Under the pieces are notes generated by a model. The model did not search any database. It was not told where the DNA came from and was given only the letters and a program-made list of their open reading frames with translations. From Siphonodentalium dalli (Eukaryota > Mollusca > Scaphopoda > Gadilida > Siphonodentaliidae), in the NCBI GenBank assembly GCA_032622095.1, contig CP136065.1, positions 151,783,577-151,847,576 of the forward strand: a DNA stretch of 64,000 bases, written 5' to 3'. The translations under genes were made by a program, and so were the position numbers. The stretch's first letter is position 1. Every line of letters starts with the position of its first letter. Positions 45,358-57,000 of this stretch are shown piece by piece.

Positions 45358-45490
45358 TCATGCAGTTACAAATATTATATGGATGTTAATCCTTTGGTGA
45401 TTAAATGTGCTGTAATGAGCAGCGACTTGAATCCTATTGATTCATTTGTAGGAATGCTCAGCTATTAAATTCAACATGCAGTAACAGATT
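45358..45490. repeat. segmental duplicate of 42297-42435
   Basis: Second copy of the segment described at 42297. It directly follows the hairpin-ended repeat. No coding role recognised. Confidence 0.7.
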
Positions 45491-46014
45491 GTTTGAATTA
45501 TTAGCTAAACATTCATGCAAATGAATCATTAGAAATCGGTGTTATGGGTGTCTGAACCTGGCTATTATAAGGCACATTATTATTCCTCGCTGATAACATG
45601 TCAAGTGAACAGGGACGTGGGCTGGAGGGTCTCCAATGTTGGGGCGTCCACCTTGGAATTTCCAACCGCATCATCCCCTTGACACAGACCAAACTCATGC
45701 ACAAGGCCTGGGCTTTGGTATTTCCAAACTGCATGACACATTATAGCTCTAGATTGTATGCCATTCTGAAGTGAATTGATTAGTAGCCTTTGATTGGCCA
45801 CCATGCAAACCGGGGGAGAAACTCAGGATACAGTGAGAAAATGTGGATATCTGAACCTGAAAATTGCAGAAATCATTTAGACTGGCTTCAAGATTCCCAA
45901 GTGTTGGAAGTTTCCAACCTGATGCCCCCATGCAACCCACAAGATTGGAAATGTTCCCAACAGATGTAGAGAGAGAGAGCTGATTTATTTTGCAAAAGAG
46001 CATACAATATTTAA

Positions 46015-46494
46015 AGGTACTCAATCCGAACAGAGGGTCCCCATCTCAACAGATTCCAACAACAACAATCCGATCAGAGGGTCCTATATTACTATTTCTT
46101 TGGCTTTGGGGGTACAAAATATTTTATTCGAGTCGAGGAACCCATCAAACAAAGCTCAGAGTTATTAGATATTGATTTTTGAAATTTGTTATTTACTCGA
46201 GATGAGTACTAATAATTGCCTTCAACTGCCGTAATCTGCTCTGGATGTGTACTCCAAAATCTATTCAAACAGACAAGGATGGATAACTCTAAAATCAAGT
46301 GGTAATAACAGCGCAATTTTGACTGAGTTCTGGGCCAGATAATATTCCCGATAATGAAAAATAATAGATTTCTAAAATCGATATCTAACAAATCTGAGCT
46401 TTGATGGGTGACTTCCTCGACTCGAATCAAATATTTTTGACCCCCGAAGCCATTGAAATAGTAATTGAGAGGAGTTTTATCGGATTGAGTACCT
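46015..46494. mobile_element. TTAA-flanked palindromic MITE (AGGTACTC family, copy 3)
   Basis: Termini AGGTACTCAATCCGAACAGA and ATCGGATTGAGTACCT with TTAA at 46011-46014 and 46495-46498. A small internal duplication near the left end repeats CCGA(A/T)CAGAGGGTCC. The interior shares CTTTGGCTTTGGGGGT and ACTCTAAAATCAAGTGGT with the other copies. Confidence 0.88.
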
Positions 46495-46498
46495 TTAA

Positions 46499-48150
46499 TA
46501 CAAAGCATATTAATTAAATGGAATTAGATTATTTGTCCATTAAACCAGTTTCTTGCCAATTTCGGAGGGGGGGGGGGGGTAAAGTGATATAGAAAACTAG
46601 ATCACATCTGCTCCCTACTTCCTGTCCACCCATCATGAGTTTTGGATCAACTCTAAAGAAGAGTTGTCCATTTGTATATGTCAAATATGGTTGATTACAT
46701 GTTTAAAGTGTAGGAAAGTATGCAAATGTTGGTCTAAAAACGACAAATTCCCTACGATTAAATTTTTGTCAAATCAAACTAAAAGAACAATTTCAACATA
46801 TTGTTGGTGTTAAATTTGAAACCAATCTATTGTAAGATAAGAAATTTGTAACTGTTGAACATTTTTACCAAAGTTGGGGATAGACACCAATTAAGCACCC
46901 CCTCCCCAAGTCCCCCCACCACCCCAATCATGTCATAACCTATCAATGATTCAGTTGAACGTGATTTCATAAGTTACATTCATGTTTGGGCGACAAACAT
47001 GTGTAAATGTCCCTCAGGCGGACTTCAGATGAGGAAATATGATGGCGCTGGCATTGAAATATTGTCACACCTGAATCTTTCAATAATGCCAAGATTAAGT
47101 AAATGAATATAACATCTCATATTCTCCTGAGAGTAGATTTATATTACCATTGATCATTTATATAGGCGGGCATGATTATGATACTATACTCATCGGGACT
47201 TTCAATATTTTATTTCTGCCTATTAATGTCACTTAATCTCCCGTATTAGGTATTCATTGTGTTATTTCTTAATATACCTGTTCTTTTATGCAAATTACAT
47301 AAGCTACAGTCATTATCTGGTTTAAAATGTCAGATACACAAGATGAATTTTGGACCATAGTGCAGAAATCATTCGAATAAATCTCATGTACAGAACCGTC
47401 ACAGCCGTGATTGGTTTGAAATAGAACCGTAACACGCACCCGTGTTGATTACGAGGCCACAGCTCCCAATTATCAAACCCTATCGGGATACTTTCTCAGC
47501 TATTTTACAGAAGAATAACACGGGTATACTTTATAGTCAGTGTTTGTCTTCAGAATGCGTTTCATATTTTATACGCCATGAAAAACAAAGAAATTGCGTC
47601 CCACGTGGCTTGATTTTCAGTGATAACATGTTGATATTTACGCGTCAACTCGCTAATACCGAGCTAACTGTGGTCTAGAGTTCAGGTTTCGATAACACAG
47701 CACTTCTGCAGCTTCTGTTCATTCAGGAAAGTATAATATATTCAAGATATCTATAATTATGCGTGATTTTGTCACAAAAATGATTATTTTCAATCGTCAG
47801 GAACCGTAACAAATCAGGCAAGAACCATCACAATACCGGCGATAGAACGATTTCGGATGTAACAGTTCCTACACAGTGATAATTTGGCTGCCATTGAGGG
47901 ACTATTCATAAGAAATGGAATTCCTCAATTAAATTGCACAGTTCTTCCCATTTCTTAACAAAATATGACTAGAATCCCAATAGTGATTTTTGGTGAAATT
48001 TTATACTGCGTTCTGTAAAATCAAATTTTTAACGGATTGGAAGGGGCATGAATGGCATATTTCATTGCTATACTGGTCAGTTAACATGACCAATACAAAA
48101 ATAAAGTCACAATTCTAAGCCAGTTCCAAAAAGCAGAAACTGATTTTGAA
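46499..48150. other. unassigned sequence, no gene recognised
   Basis: About 1.6 kb with a poly-G run near 46567. A plus-strand frame of 78 codons at 47442-47678 is not family-like. AACCGTCACAGCC, AACCGTAACACG and AACCGTAACAAATC recur loosely between 47395 and 47870, which may be a decayed repeat. Confidence 0.4.
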
Positions 48151-48157
48151 GACATTT

Positions 48158-48249
48158 GCAGAATGAGGTCCTCAGATGGTGAATTTAGTGATGCTATCCC
48201 ATACAGCATGCTAGCATCACCAAATTCACCATCTGTGACCTCATTCTGC
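48158..48249. mobile_element. 95 bp hairpin element copy
   Basis: GCAGAATGAGGTCCTCAGAT and its inverted arm to CATTCTGC form one near-perfect hairpin with a short loop around GCATGCTAGC. Same family as 43768-43875. Confidence 0.85.
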
Positions 48250-48485
48250 ATGGCCTCATCTGCTATGGGAGACAGACTCATATTATAGAAGTTCCCAAAT
48301 AGTGAATTTTGTAATGTACACCCATTGGGAACCACGATTATGCAATGTGTCATCTGCCAGTTTGGGGATATAGAGAAACTAAACTAATATAGAGAAACTA
48401 AATTAAACAAGAAATAGAATATATGTGAAGAAGTTTCTATAGAAATTTTATAATGAAGAAACTTTCCAGAGAAGCTGAGGCCTAG

Positions 48486-48578
48486 GCAGAATAAGGTCCC
48501 CAGAGGGTGAATTTAGTTATGCTAGCCTGCTATGTGGAATAGTGTCACTAAATTCACCATTTGGGGACCTCATTCTGC
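48486..48578. mobile_element. 95 bp hairpin element copy
   Basis: GCAGAATAAGGTCCCCAGAG and the inverted arm ending GACCTCATTCTGC. Paired with the copy 240 bp upstream, as in the duplicated unit at 43.4-44.4 kb. Confidence 0.85.
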
Positions 48579-48769
48579 AAATGACAGGCACACTAAACTC
48601 AGCCTTGGTTGCCTGGGCAGAAGAAGGCCGATATTAGATGCGAATTTCAGAGCTACATGTAAATGATACGTGTAAATATTCTTTTAAGACATTGTCTTCT
48701 ATATGTCTTCAAACCCGGGTATACAGTTTGCGTTATTCTATGTATGTATGGCCACTCTAAATCACACGT

Positions 48770-48850
48770 TATATATATATATATATATATACAGCCTTGT
48801 AATCAGACAATGACATGGCTATATATATATATATATATATATCTATCATT
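48770..48850. repeat. TA microsatellites
   Basis: Two (TA)n tracts of about 22-24 bp, separated by a short unique segment (ACAGCCTTGTAATCAGACAA). Confidence 0.9.
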
Positions 48851-50989
48851 TATATATAATGTAAACTTTCTCTTTCTATATTTTCCAGCCAATATCCTCT
48901 ATTGTTTAACATTTTTTATGATTTTGTCATGCCAACTTCACCCATTTCCCTCTATTTTCAGATCAATATCTTATAGTCTTGGTGCGGATGAAGGAGTGTC
49001 ACCATAAAAATTGGATTATTGGGACTATTGTTTTCTTATAGCCAAATTATCACTGATTCCTAATCCGTTTGTCGCACAGCAAAGGCCATTGAATGCATTT
49101 GAAAAACATGAAAGTGATAGGCAGACATTTACTGTTGTTATGAAGAAGGTTTTCAAAATTCAAAGAAATGAATTAGTCCAGGCACATTAGGTTTCACTAG
49201 TGCAAAAAATCCGGGAAAGCTGAATTTTTCAGGGATTAATAAGAACATGTTTATGAACAACTTGGCAAAAGTCCCCTAGAATCCGAGTTGAGCTTTTTGA
49301 GATATCATGATTTTTCGTAATGGTGCAAATTCTGACGAAATTCCATTAGACCATATGCGAATGCAGTCATATGTAGGCTAATTTATGGACTCAATCTTCA
49401 CACATACCCATCCATCATGAAGCAGTTGTCGATAGATATGCGTAATTGATGCTAGAGCTTACTAATAGTCGATATTCCATAATTGTGATGACATTTATTG
49501 GCGAAGAGAGCATATAAATCACATGGTGATTCAAAATTTTCCTAACAAAAGAGGGTGAGTAAAGATATTCAGACGACAATGAGCTTAAATATGAACTATT
49601 AAACTAGAACAGTGGTTAGTTTAGAACAGGATAGTGATGAGATATATCGAACCATCACCATCCTTAAGACTTTATAGCCGGAAACACTACCCCCTAAAAC
49701 GTACGCCATGGCTTTGAGTGTCTGAAAGGTAAAAATACCACATAATAGTCCTGGCGTTTGACGTAACAATTGTACAAATGGTGATAACACTATGAAACTT
49801 AGCACATAGGTTCATTAAACATTATTAATCATTTTCAGATGTATAGACGTCGCGGCAGGTTCTTCCTTGGCAACGGTTGCTAGGCAACTATCCCACATCG
49901 AAGAAATACAAATATGACTGATATTATGGCAGTTTTAACAATATAACCTACGTCATGCAGCATTTTTATGGTGAAAATAATATTAGTTGTTGTTCGAGTG
50001 GATCTGGCTGGAAAATTACAATAGTTTTTACTTACAGGGGTGGTAACGGTTGCTAGGGACATACCCGAAATAGAAAAATGCCGAGCTGACTGATATTATG
50101 GTAGTTTTGACAAACTAATATAAACTACGTCATTATCATTTTATGGTGAAACAATTGTAATATTTATTGTTAGTGTGGGTTCGACTTTAAAAATTACTAT
50201 ATATTTCTGGTAACGGTTGCTAGGGACATACCAGACATCGAAAAATGCACACATGGTATTATGGTAGTTTAACAAACTATTAAACTACGTCATGTAACAT
50301 TTTTATATTGAAAACAATTATTATAATTGTTGTTAGTGTGAACATGGCAGTAAAGTTGCCGCATTCGTCACCTAACGGGTGTGTAATGGTTGCTATAGAC
50401 ATACCCACCTTTGAAAGCATACCATATGTATGAGTTTCTGGTAATTTAACTGATATAACTGTTTCATAATATGGTATGAGTTTCAGGAAATTTGCATGAT
50501 ATAATTGTTTCATAATATGCCATATTATGCTTATATTGACAATAATGCATAACTAAAGGTTGTTGTGTTGTGTACTGATGCATTCTCGTGTGATTCTCGT
50601 GTGGCAAATTGGTATTGAGGTTTCATTGTTGCTAGGTAACCACCTACCATTGGCAAATCTTCTTTAAACTGAGAGACTATTCAGTTAGAACCACATACCT
50701 GTGTGGAGTTTATTATTGTTTCTTCCATCAATCGATTGTTGGAATACATTTAATGAGACATGTAAAAATATTGACCCACATTTATGTCGATACCACCTGA
50801 ACCCCCCCCCCCCCCATGGAATCGGACATTCGCACTACATTTGACAATGTCATCCATCCAGAACACTCTATCACAGTGTGGTAGCATCCGCATAACAGTT
50901 GCTATATGGTATGAACTAACTGTTTCCTTCATATCCATGCCATAACTACATATATGTCAATACATGGTCATGAGTCATTTACAAGTCTA

Positions 50990-51540
50990 TAGGAGCTCGT
51001 ACATGAGCGTGGCCTATATATTTCAGACTGAGATACCATGAACATCCAATGACGTGTCTTAACTACTGTGTCCATGTCATAGAAAGGGGCCTGGACCGAT
51101 GATATACTATTTAGGGTTCGTTCTATTGATATGCTGTATAGACCTGGGTACATGTCATGCGTTCATAACTATAGACACCTGTGTATTTGCACTACATGTG
51201 GTGTTCATATGGGTCCATAGCGTATACGTGGCTATAACCTAGATAGTCATGTAACATGTACATTCATGGGATGGGTTCATGTCTTACATATAAATGTCTG
51301 GTAATAAGGTCATAACTAAATCAGCCTTAATACATGGGCTGCCCATAGTGGGCCGTCTCAATTTTCTACCTATATGAGCCTGGGTCCATAGCCAAGCTAT
51401 GGTGGTGCACACGGCCAATCGATAGGGACCTCCATCCTATAGGGCGTTGGTCGAATGGCTGGAAACGAACGTACGTATATGGTATTCATATAGAGACGTG
51501 GATCCATGCGCATGCATTTTGGTCCATGACTTACCCATAG
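50990..51540. repeat. GGTCCATGGCC-rich degenerate minisatellite
   Basis: Irregular 25-40 bp units with phrases such as GGGTCCATA, GTCCATGGCCTACA and ACATGTATGG. The same text continues after each insertion at 52628-53250 and 55155-55460, so these are three pieces of one array split by insertions. Confidence 0.7.
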
Positions 51541-51550
51541 GCATGGGGTC

Positions 51551-52620
51551 CAGAGCTGTTAAGTTCCACGGATTGTCCGTGAGACTCACGGATTTCCATG
51601 GCAATTCCGCAAACACGGATAACCCCCAATTTCTCACGGATTCGTCAAAACCCCACATTGAAAATCCCAAAACGAAGTTTTTTTTATTTTTTAAATTCGT
51701 GCATTTGCGAGAATTCCCCAAATGACAGTGACTTCCTTATTTCCGGTACCGTAAATACCCACACATTAACATTCACAGAATGTATCGTCGGTAACTTTTG
51801 ATTGAAGACTCAAGTTGTGGTGAACTGTGACTGATATTAATTGATTTTCACACTCTGGTGAAGCCACACGTATGGAGGGTGTTGTTTTAGTAAACAATAC
51901 GTATAATCACAAGTGTGCAAAGTTCTGTATTGTTAGGCCGCATTGATGAACATTTCTTAGTAACGGATTAGTGGCATGCATTGCAAACGAAATAAAACAA
52001 TACGTTTAATCACAAGTGTGCAGCTGTATTGTGAGACCTCATTGATGAACATAAGTAATGGATACTTTATGATTTAAGTTCACTGATAGTGGTATGCATT
52101 GAGAACGGAATGTGTCTTTTATTTTGCGGGTAAAACTTTTAAGACGGGTCATTTTGTACTTTCGGTTTCACGCATACATGTCCGGTTATAACCTGTGTAA
52201 CTCGGATTCGTTTTGACTAACTTTAAACAAAGTTTCTGCTTCTTAAAATTTGTTAATAAATGGTGGAATGTGTGCATTTCATTTGTGGGTTAAACCGTAA
52301 GACGAGTCAATTTTGTCGTTTATTACGATGTTGTACTTTCGGTTTCGCGCATATCCGGCTGAATTCTGAGTATTTTTACGAAGTGTGATCTGCTTCTTTC
52401 TTTTTAATAAATGGTGGTATCTCCCACACAGAGCAGCTCTATTACAATTACCAACAGGACATTCATTGCCATTTTATTTAGGTCTATATATTTATAAAAT
52501 AGAAACTCATAAAAACAATGCAATCTTCATCATAAATTTTTTGTTTGGAACATGAACATATTTGGGCTTACCTCCCGCAAAAATCTCACGGATTGACATT
52601 TTCAAAACTTAACAGGTCTG
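51551..52620. mobile_element. hAT-superfamily non-autonomous transposon, nested
   Basis: Termini CAGAGCTGTTAAGTT and AACTTAACAGGTCTG are inverted repeats with one mismatch. The 8 bp duplication ATGGGGTC (51543-51550 and 52621-52628) is perfect. CTCACGGATT repeats lie near both ends as subterminal motifs. No transposase frame; 1070 bp. A pair of similar internal segments (AATCACAAGTGTGCA..TTGTGAGACC type) is duplicated at about 51905 and 52010. Confidence 0.93.
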
Positions 52621-52627
52621 ATGGGGT

Positions 52628-53250
52628 CCATGTGTCTCCTATATATGTGGATCAGTCCATTGCCTACCAGCATGTATGTGAATCTATGAAATGATTAATG
52701 AAGCCGGTGTCCATGTCCTACACATAGGCACCTGTATCACTGCATACATCATTATAGTCACCTGTGTATTAGCACTATTTAAACTTGCCTGGGGCTTTTG
52801 TGTAGATATATCACATATAAGGGCCAAGGGGTGGGTCCATATCCTACATATAGACAAACACCTGCTTATGGGGAGCGGAGGTCCATCTAAGTTTTAAGAA
52901 CTTGTCCTCCAATCCCCTAGTATCTGTATATGAATATACTATTAAAATATGTTTAAACCAAACCTGCTTATGCCTGGGTACAATGCAATATGGCATACAT
53001 ATATCCGCCTTGGTCCATGGCCTACACGTATGGGTATGTGTCCATGGCCAACCTACAGTGCCATATGTGTATGGGCTATTTATAAGGGCCCCCCATCCAT
53101 AACGTTTGTATATGTGGCATCGGTCCAATATCTATATATAGGTTGGTCTGTCATAAAATTGTCTCATATGTTCATACCATATATAGGTTCCTGAATCCAT
53201 GGTGCACTAATGTATTGTGCATCGGACTTGGACTATGGTATCTTAGTACA
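52628..53250. repeat. GGTCCATGGCC-rich degenerate minisatellite (second piece)
   Basis: Continuation of the array at 50990-51540 after the hAT insertion. Phrases TTGGTCCATGGCCTACACGT and GTGTCCATGGCC recur. No gene supported. Confidence 0.7.
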
Positions 53251-53255
53251 TGGTA

Positions 53256-55153
53256 TATACACCCATCAGTAAGCCCATCCTCGAAGATAAGCCCAGTCTG
53301 TGTTTTTTACCATAAATAAAACATGGGGTGGTCCTCGTAGATAAGCCCACCCCCATTTTTGAGCATTTGGAAGGTGAATACAATCATGTATCTATCCTGT
53401 AGAATAGGAGAAATACTCAAGCACATCTGTGCTTTTATAATTTGACCAGTTTCTTAAATAATGAAGATGTATAATAGTATACACTGTGTTAATATTGTTC
53501 TGAATTTTCACATCTTATTGTATTCTATTCTTAGTTGTTTGGTCAGTCAAAGAGGTTTCAAATCAATAAAATCAAAGGATGTGTCACTTATTATTCACAC
53601 CTCTATCAGATTAAATCCAATGGGATGTGGATTTTTTATTTATTTATTTATTAGGGGTTTGGGATTTCTCCCAGGAAGATTTGAAAGGGGCGGAACCCCT
53701 CTCCTACAACCCACTTGTGAAATTTAATGAGTACATGTTATGAATTTTACAAAACATGAATTGGTGAAATGAAAATGGAAATGATCTTCTTTTTTTTTTT
53801 TGGTTTTCCTAGCTTTCTTTTTTCGTCGGTTTGATGTTGCTGTTGTTGTTGCTGTGGCTGGGTCTGAGTCGGAACTGGAGCTTTCTTCTTTTTGTTTCTG
53901 CTTTACCCGTGGTGGAGGGTCTCTGGACATGTGCATGTTGTTTCCTATGATTCCGACTTTTCCTTCTGCAGGGTCCCGCTCGTCTGGACCTCTGTATATC
54001 TGGCGATCCCTCAGCAGGAAGAATTCGCGGTTGGTAATTGGATATTCCATTCCTGCTTCGTGGTGTTCGATAATCGCTGCTTTGAGGGCTTTGCGTTCTT
54101 GTAGAATCTGATGTTGTGTTGGCGACGCCGGCTTCTCCTCATACTTCGGCGTCGGAGGGACGGAGGTGGTAGATTCCGTCCCCTGTGGAGAGTGGCTGGG
54201 TGGTGTTTCCATCTCCACGTCGAATCTGGCGGCAGGAACATCGGGGGTGGTATCCGCGTCCCTGTCTCCGCTCGCCTCTGTGCCGACAGCAGGGACCTCC
54301 GGCAGATCTACGGAGTCCCTGCTAGCTGGTCTGATGTCACCTGTCTCCATGCAGGCCGGGTCGTCTGGGCGTCTCTCAGACAACTCCGGCCTGCCGGCAG
54401 TGGCACTGGACGGCTGAACCACACGGGGAGGGGTGACCGGCAGATCAACAGTCACCCCCTTCTTTTTCTTCCATTTCTCCCGTCTGGCGGCGTCCCTTCT
54501 CCTTCGAGCTGGCGTCTTTCTCTTAGGAGGCCCCTTCTTCATGATACGGCTGGTCTCGGCGTTCCTGCTCCGGGTAGAAGACCTCTGGATGCCAGCATCC
54601 TCTGTCCGGAATTCAACACAAAGAACCAAATAGCCCCTGTTAGATTGGAGATTCCAACTAACAGTGTCCACTATTCGAGATCTTTGCATTGCAGCCAACG
54701 CGGCGTCAGGGATTAGCCCCCATTGTCCGTCGTCCTAAGCCTAATCCAAAACCGTCTCACTCGCCGGCATTAGCACGAGGGCGGTTGCTTCCAATAAAGG
54801 TCACAGACCGCACAACTCACTCGTGCCAATGCTCTGACAAAGAGGAACTAATACAGCCAAGCAATTCTGACTGCCTCGCTCCACTCCCTGCCAAAGCAAT
54901 GGGATGTGGAGTAATGACTTGGTGTTTTTGTAGGATCCTTTGATAATGCAGAAGTGTGATGTGTGTTCACCAATTCCCACTGTTGTGTTTTTATAAGAAT
55001 TAGCTTGATTAATATAATTGAAAAAATTGATGGTAGGTCAGTATCTGAATGCTGACTTAATTTTTGCACTGAGAGGTCCTCATGAGTAAGCCCAGTACCC
55101 ACTTTTTGACCAAAAATGTGCACGAGCCCCCCGGGCTTACTGACGGGTGTATA
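53256..55153. mobile_element. 1.9 kb TIR element carrying a GC-rich ORF
   Basis: The left end TATACACCCATCAGTAAGCC and the inverted right end TATACACCCGTCAGTAAGCC match at all but one position. The next 60 bp of both arms share GATAAGCCCA / GGGCTTACTC-type blocks and a GGTCCTC phrase. Flanks are TATA-like, so TA or TATA may be the target. The interior switches from AT-rich to CpG-rich at about 53830-54900, where the ORF 53724-54689 lies on the minus strand. I cannot assign a superfamily. Confidence 0.65.
53724..54689 (-). CDS. intact 321-codon basic/Pro-rich ORF, possible retroelement ORF1/gag-like protein
   Basis: The ATG at 54689 is the first Met (an upstream in-frame TTG extends it by three codons); the frame is open for 321 residues. 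An N-terminal region (about residues 1-50) has no motif I know. Residues about 50-80 are strongly basic: KKGPPKRKTPARRRRDAARR followed by EKWKKKK. A long Pro/Asp/Glu/Ser-rich low-complexity stretch follows (about 80-195). Residues about 200-250 look folded (ERKALKAAIIEHHEAGMEYP, then ITNREFFLLRDRQIYRG). The C-terminus is Ser-Asp and Lys-rich, ending over an A-rich tract. The 'P-x-x-R-R-R-D-x-x-R-R-E-K' block resembles basic motifs in ORF1/gag proteins of invertebrate retroelements, from memory. No transposase or reverse transcriptase motif is present. It is much richer in GC than its surroundings, which fits a recent insertion or selection. Confidence 0.5.
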   Translation of the reverse strand: MQRSRIVDTVSWNLQSNRGYLVLCVEFRTEDAGIQRSSTRSRNAETSRIMKKGPPKRKTPARRRRDAARREKWKKKKGVTVDLPVTPPRVVQPSSATAGRPELSERRPDDPACMETGDIRPASRDSVDLPEVPAVGTEASGDRDADTTPDVPAARFDVEMETPPSHSPQGTESTTSVPPTPKYEEKPASPTQHQILQERKALKAAIIEHHEAGMEYPITNREFFLLRDRQIYRGPDERDPAEGKVGIIGNNMHMSRDPPPRVKQKQKEESSSSDSDPATATTTATSNRRKKKARKTKKKKEDHFHFHFTNSCFVKFITCTH

Positions 55154-55154
55154 C

Positions 55155-55460
55155 AGTATGTGGGCACTTGGGTATTTGCACCATGTAACAGTGTCATGGT
55201 CATAGATACCATACATGTATGTTTATATGAAGCGGTCTGGTTCATGGACTATACATATCCTACGTCCATAGTCTATATGTATGGACATGGGTCCTGTGAC
55301 TATATATGTGCCTGGGTTCCTAACCTAACTATTGTAGGCTGGGGCCATGGCTAACATATAGGTGGCTGACCCTAGCTATGTTCTTCATATATAGTAGAGT
55401 GGGTCCGTGACTTACATTATATAACTAGCTGTGTGGGTCTATGGCTTATATAACTATTAT
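55155..55460. repeat. GGTCCATGGCC-rich degenerate minisatellite (third piece)
   Basis: Continuation of the array seen at 50990-51540 and 52628-53250 (CATGGACTATACATATCCTA, GGGTCCGTGACTTACAT). It runs into the right arm of the 7.5 kb element. Confidence 0.65.
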
Positions 55461-56744
55461 GGCCATGCCTCATATTAAATATAAGCAACAACTTTTCAAC
55501 TCTCACTTTGAAATTCTTGATATCTAAACTTATGGAGAATAACGGATAATTGTACCAATATTCTGGTTAGGCTCACACTAACAACATTTATAATTGTTTT
55601 CACCATGAACACGTTAATACTACCATAATATCAGTCATATGTGCATTTTTGTATTTCGGGTATGACCCTGGCAACAGTTACCACTCATATAAGTAAGAAT
55701 TATATGGTATTTTTTTCAGCCAGCTCAACACTAACAACAACTATTCTAATTGTTTTCAACATAAAAGTGCTATTAGGTGTAGTTTAGTTTGTTAAAGCTA
55801 CATACTATCAGTCATATCTGCATTTTTAGATTGTGTGTGTGTCCCTAGCAACCGTCACCCCTTGTAAGTTAGAAATATGGTAATTTGTCAGTCAGGTCAA
55901 AACTGACAACAAATATGTTCACCATAAACATGCTACACGACGTAGTTTAGTTTGTTAGAACACATATAATATCAGTCATATGCATTAATCCGATGCCAGG
56001 TAGTTGCCAAGCAACCGTTGCTAAGAAGAGCCTGTTGCAAATGTCGCTACATACGAAAATGAGCAGTAGCGTATAAGGAACAAGTTTCATGATTTTATCG
56101 CCCTTTTCACAGTTGGTGTGTTTTCTACAACAAGCACTTGGACTAGCGGAAGAGCAAAATGTGACGAGAGCCAGTTTAGGGGGTATGGTTATGTTTTTAC
56201 AAGTATTGACCACTTATCATAGGTATAGTTGCTAATTCCGCATATTATATTGCAGGAGTGATGTTTGTGCAGTTTTTAACATAAATTGCTCGCGCCTACG
56301 TAATGAATAGCCCGAGAAATTTGACATCGAATAGGACAGTTTGTCTGAAAAAATCGTAATGTTTTGGGGTCATTATGTTATTTTATATCCATATCTGCGA
56401 AATTCATTCAAATCCCCCATTGAATTTGTATCTCTGGTTCGAGAATTGTGTATTGAACAATATTGAGTACATTTGGTATATGTTTCGGCTGAAAAATTGT
56501 TATATCATCCCATTATTCCTATGATTGTGAAAAATATAAACAAAATTATTTTTTTATGGAAAAAATTGGTTAATCCGAAAGCTCAACTCCGATTTTAGGG
56601 GACTTTTCGTGACGCATCCGCGATGTTATGGCCTAAATAATATAAAAAAATCAGCTTTCCCAGATTTATTTCCTTACTTTTCTCCATTCACGCCTAATGT
56701 GCCTGGACTAAATCAATAGCAGTCAGTGATCGAAAGAAAAGGCC

Positions 56745-57000
56745 TCCATAAATGTGTTATTTAGAAAATAAATGCATGTAAATTGTACTATACATATGTA
56801 TTTGGAATTTAAAGCAACCATCGATGTGTTATTTCAAATATAAATGCACGTAAATTGCACGTTTGTTTGAAATTTAACACATCCATAAAAGTGTTAATTA
56901 AAAAATAAATGATCTGTAAATGCACATATTTTTTAAATTGAACGTGCACATAAATCCCATGTAAACATGGAAGAATACATGTCCATAAAATGGTTAATTT
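56745..57000. repeat. ~65 bp tandem repeat
   Basis: Three or four copies of a unit with GTGTTATTTARAAAATAAAT, GCAYGTAAATTGYAC and TTTGAAATTTAAMRCA. It lies just outside the right end of the 7.5 kb element. No gene. Confidence 0.7.

Larger units (their letters stand above)
49176..56708. mobile_element. 7.5 kb composite inverted-repeat element flanked by TA
   Basis: The left end GTCCAGGCACATTAGG (49176) and the right end CCTAATGTGCCTGGAC (to 56708) are perfect inverted repeats bounded by TA. Just inside, GGGAAAGCTGA.TTTTT and AAAGTCCCCTARAATC..GAGTTGAGCTTT recur inverted. Further in, both arms (left to about 50640, right from about 55490) hold ~150 bp tandem units with GGTTGCTAGG, GACTGATATTATGGTAGTTT and AACAATTRTAATTGTTGT. 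The middle holds TCCATGG-rich sequence, a hAT element (51551-52620) and another TIR element with an ORF (53256-55153). Without these two, the element would be about 4.6 kb. No transposase was recognised. Confidence 0.75.

Noticed and set aside
54111-54716. 201-codon plus-strand ORF
   Set aside because: It lies antisense to the 321-codon minus-strand ORF and its composition mirrors that GC-rich sequence; no motif was recognised.
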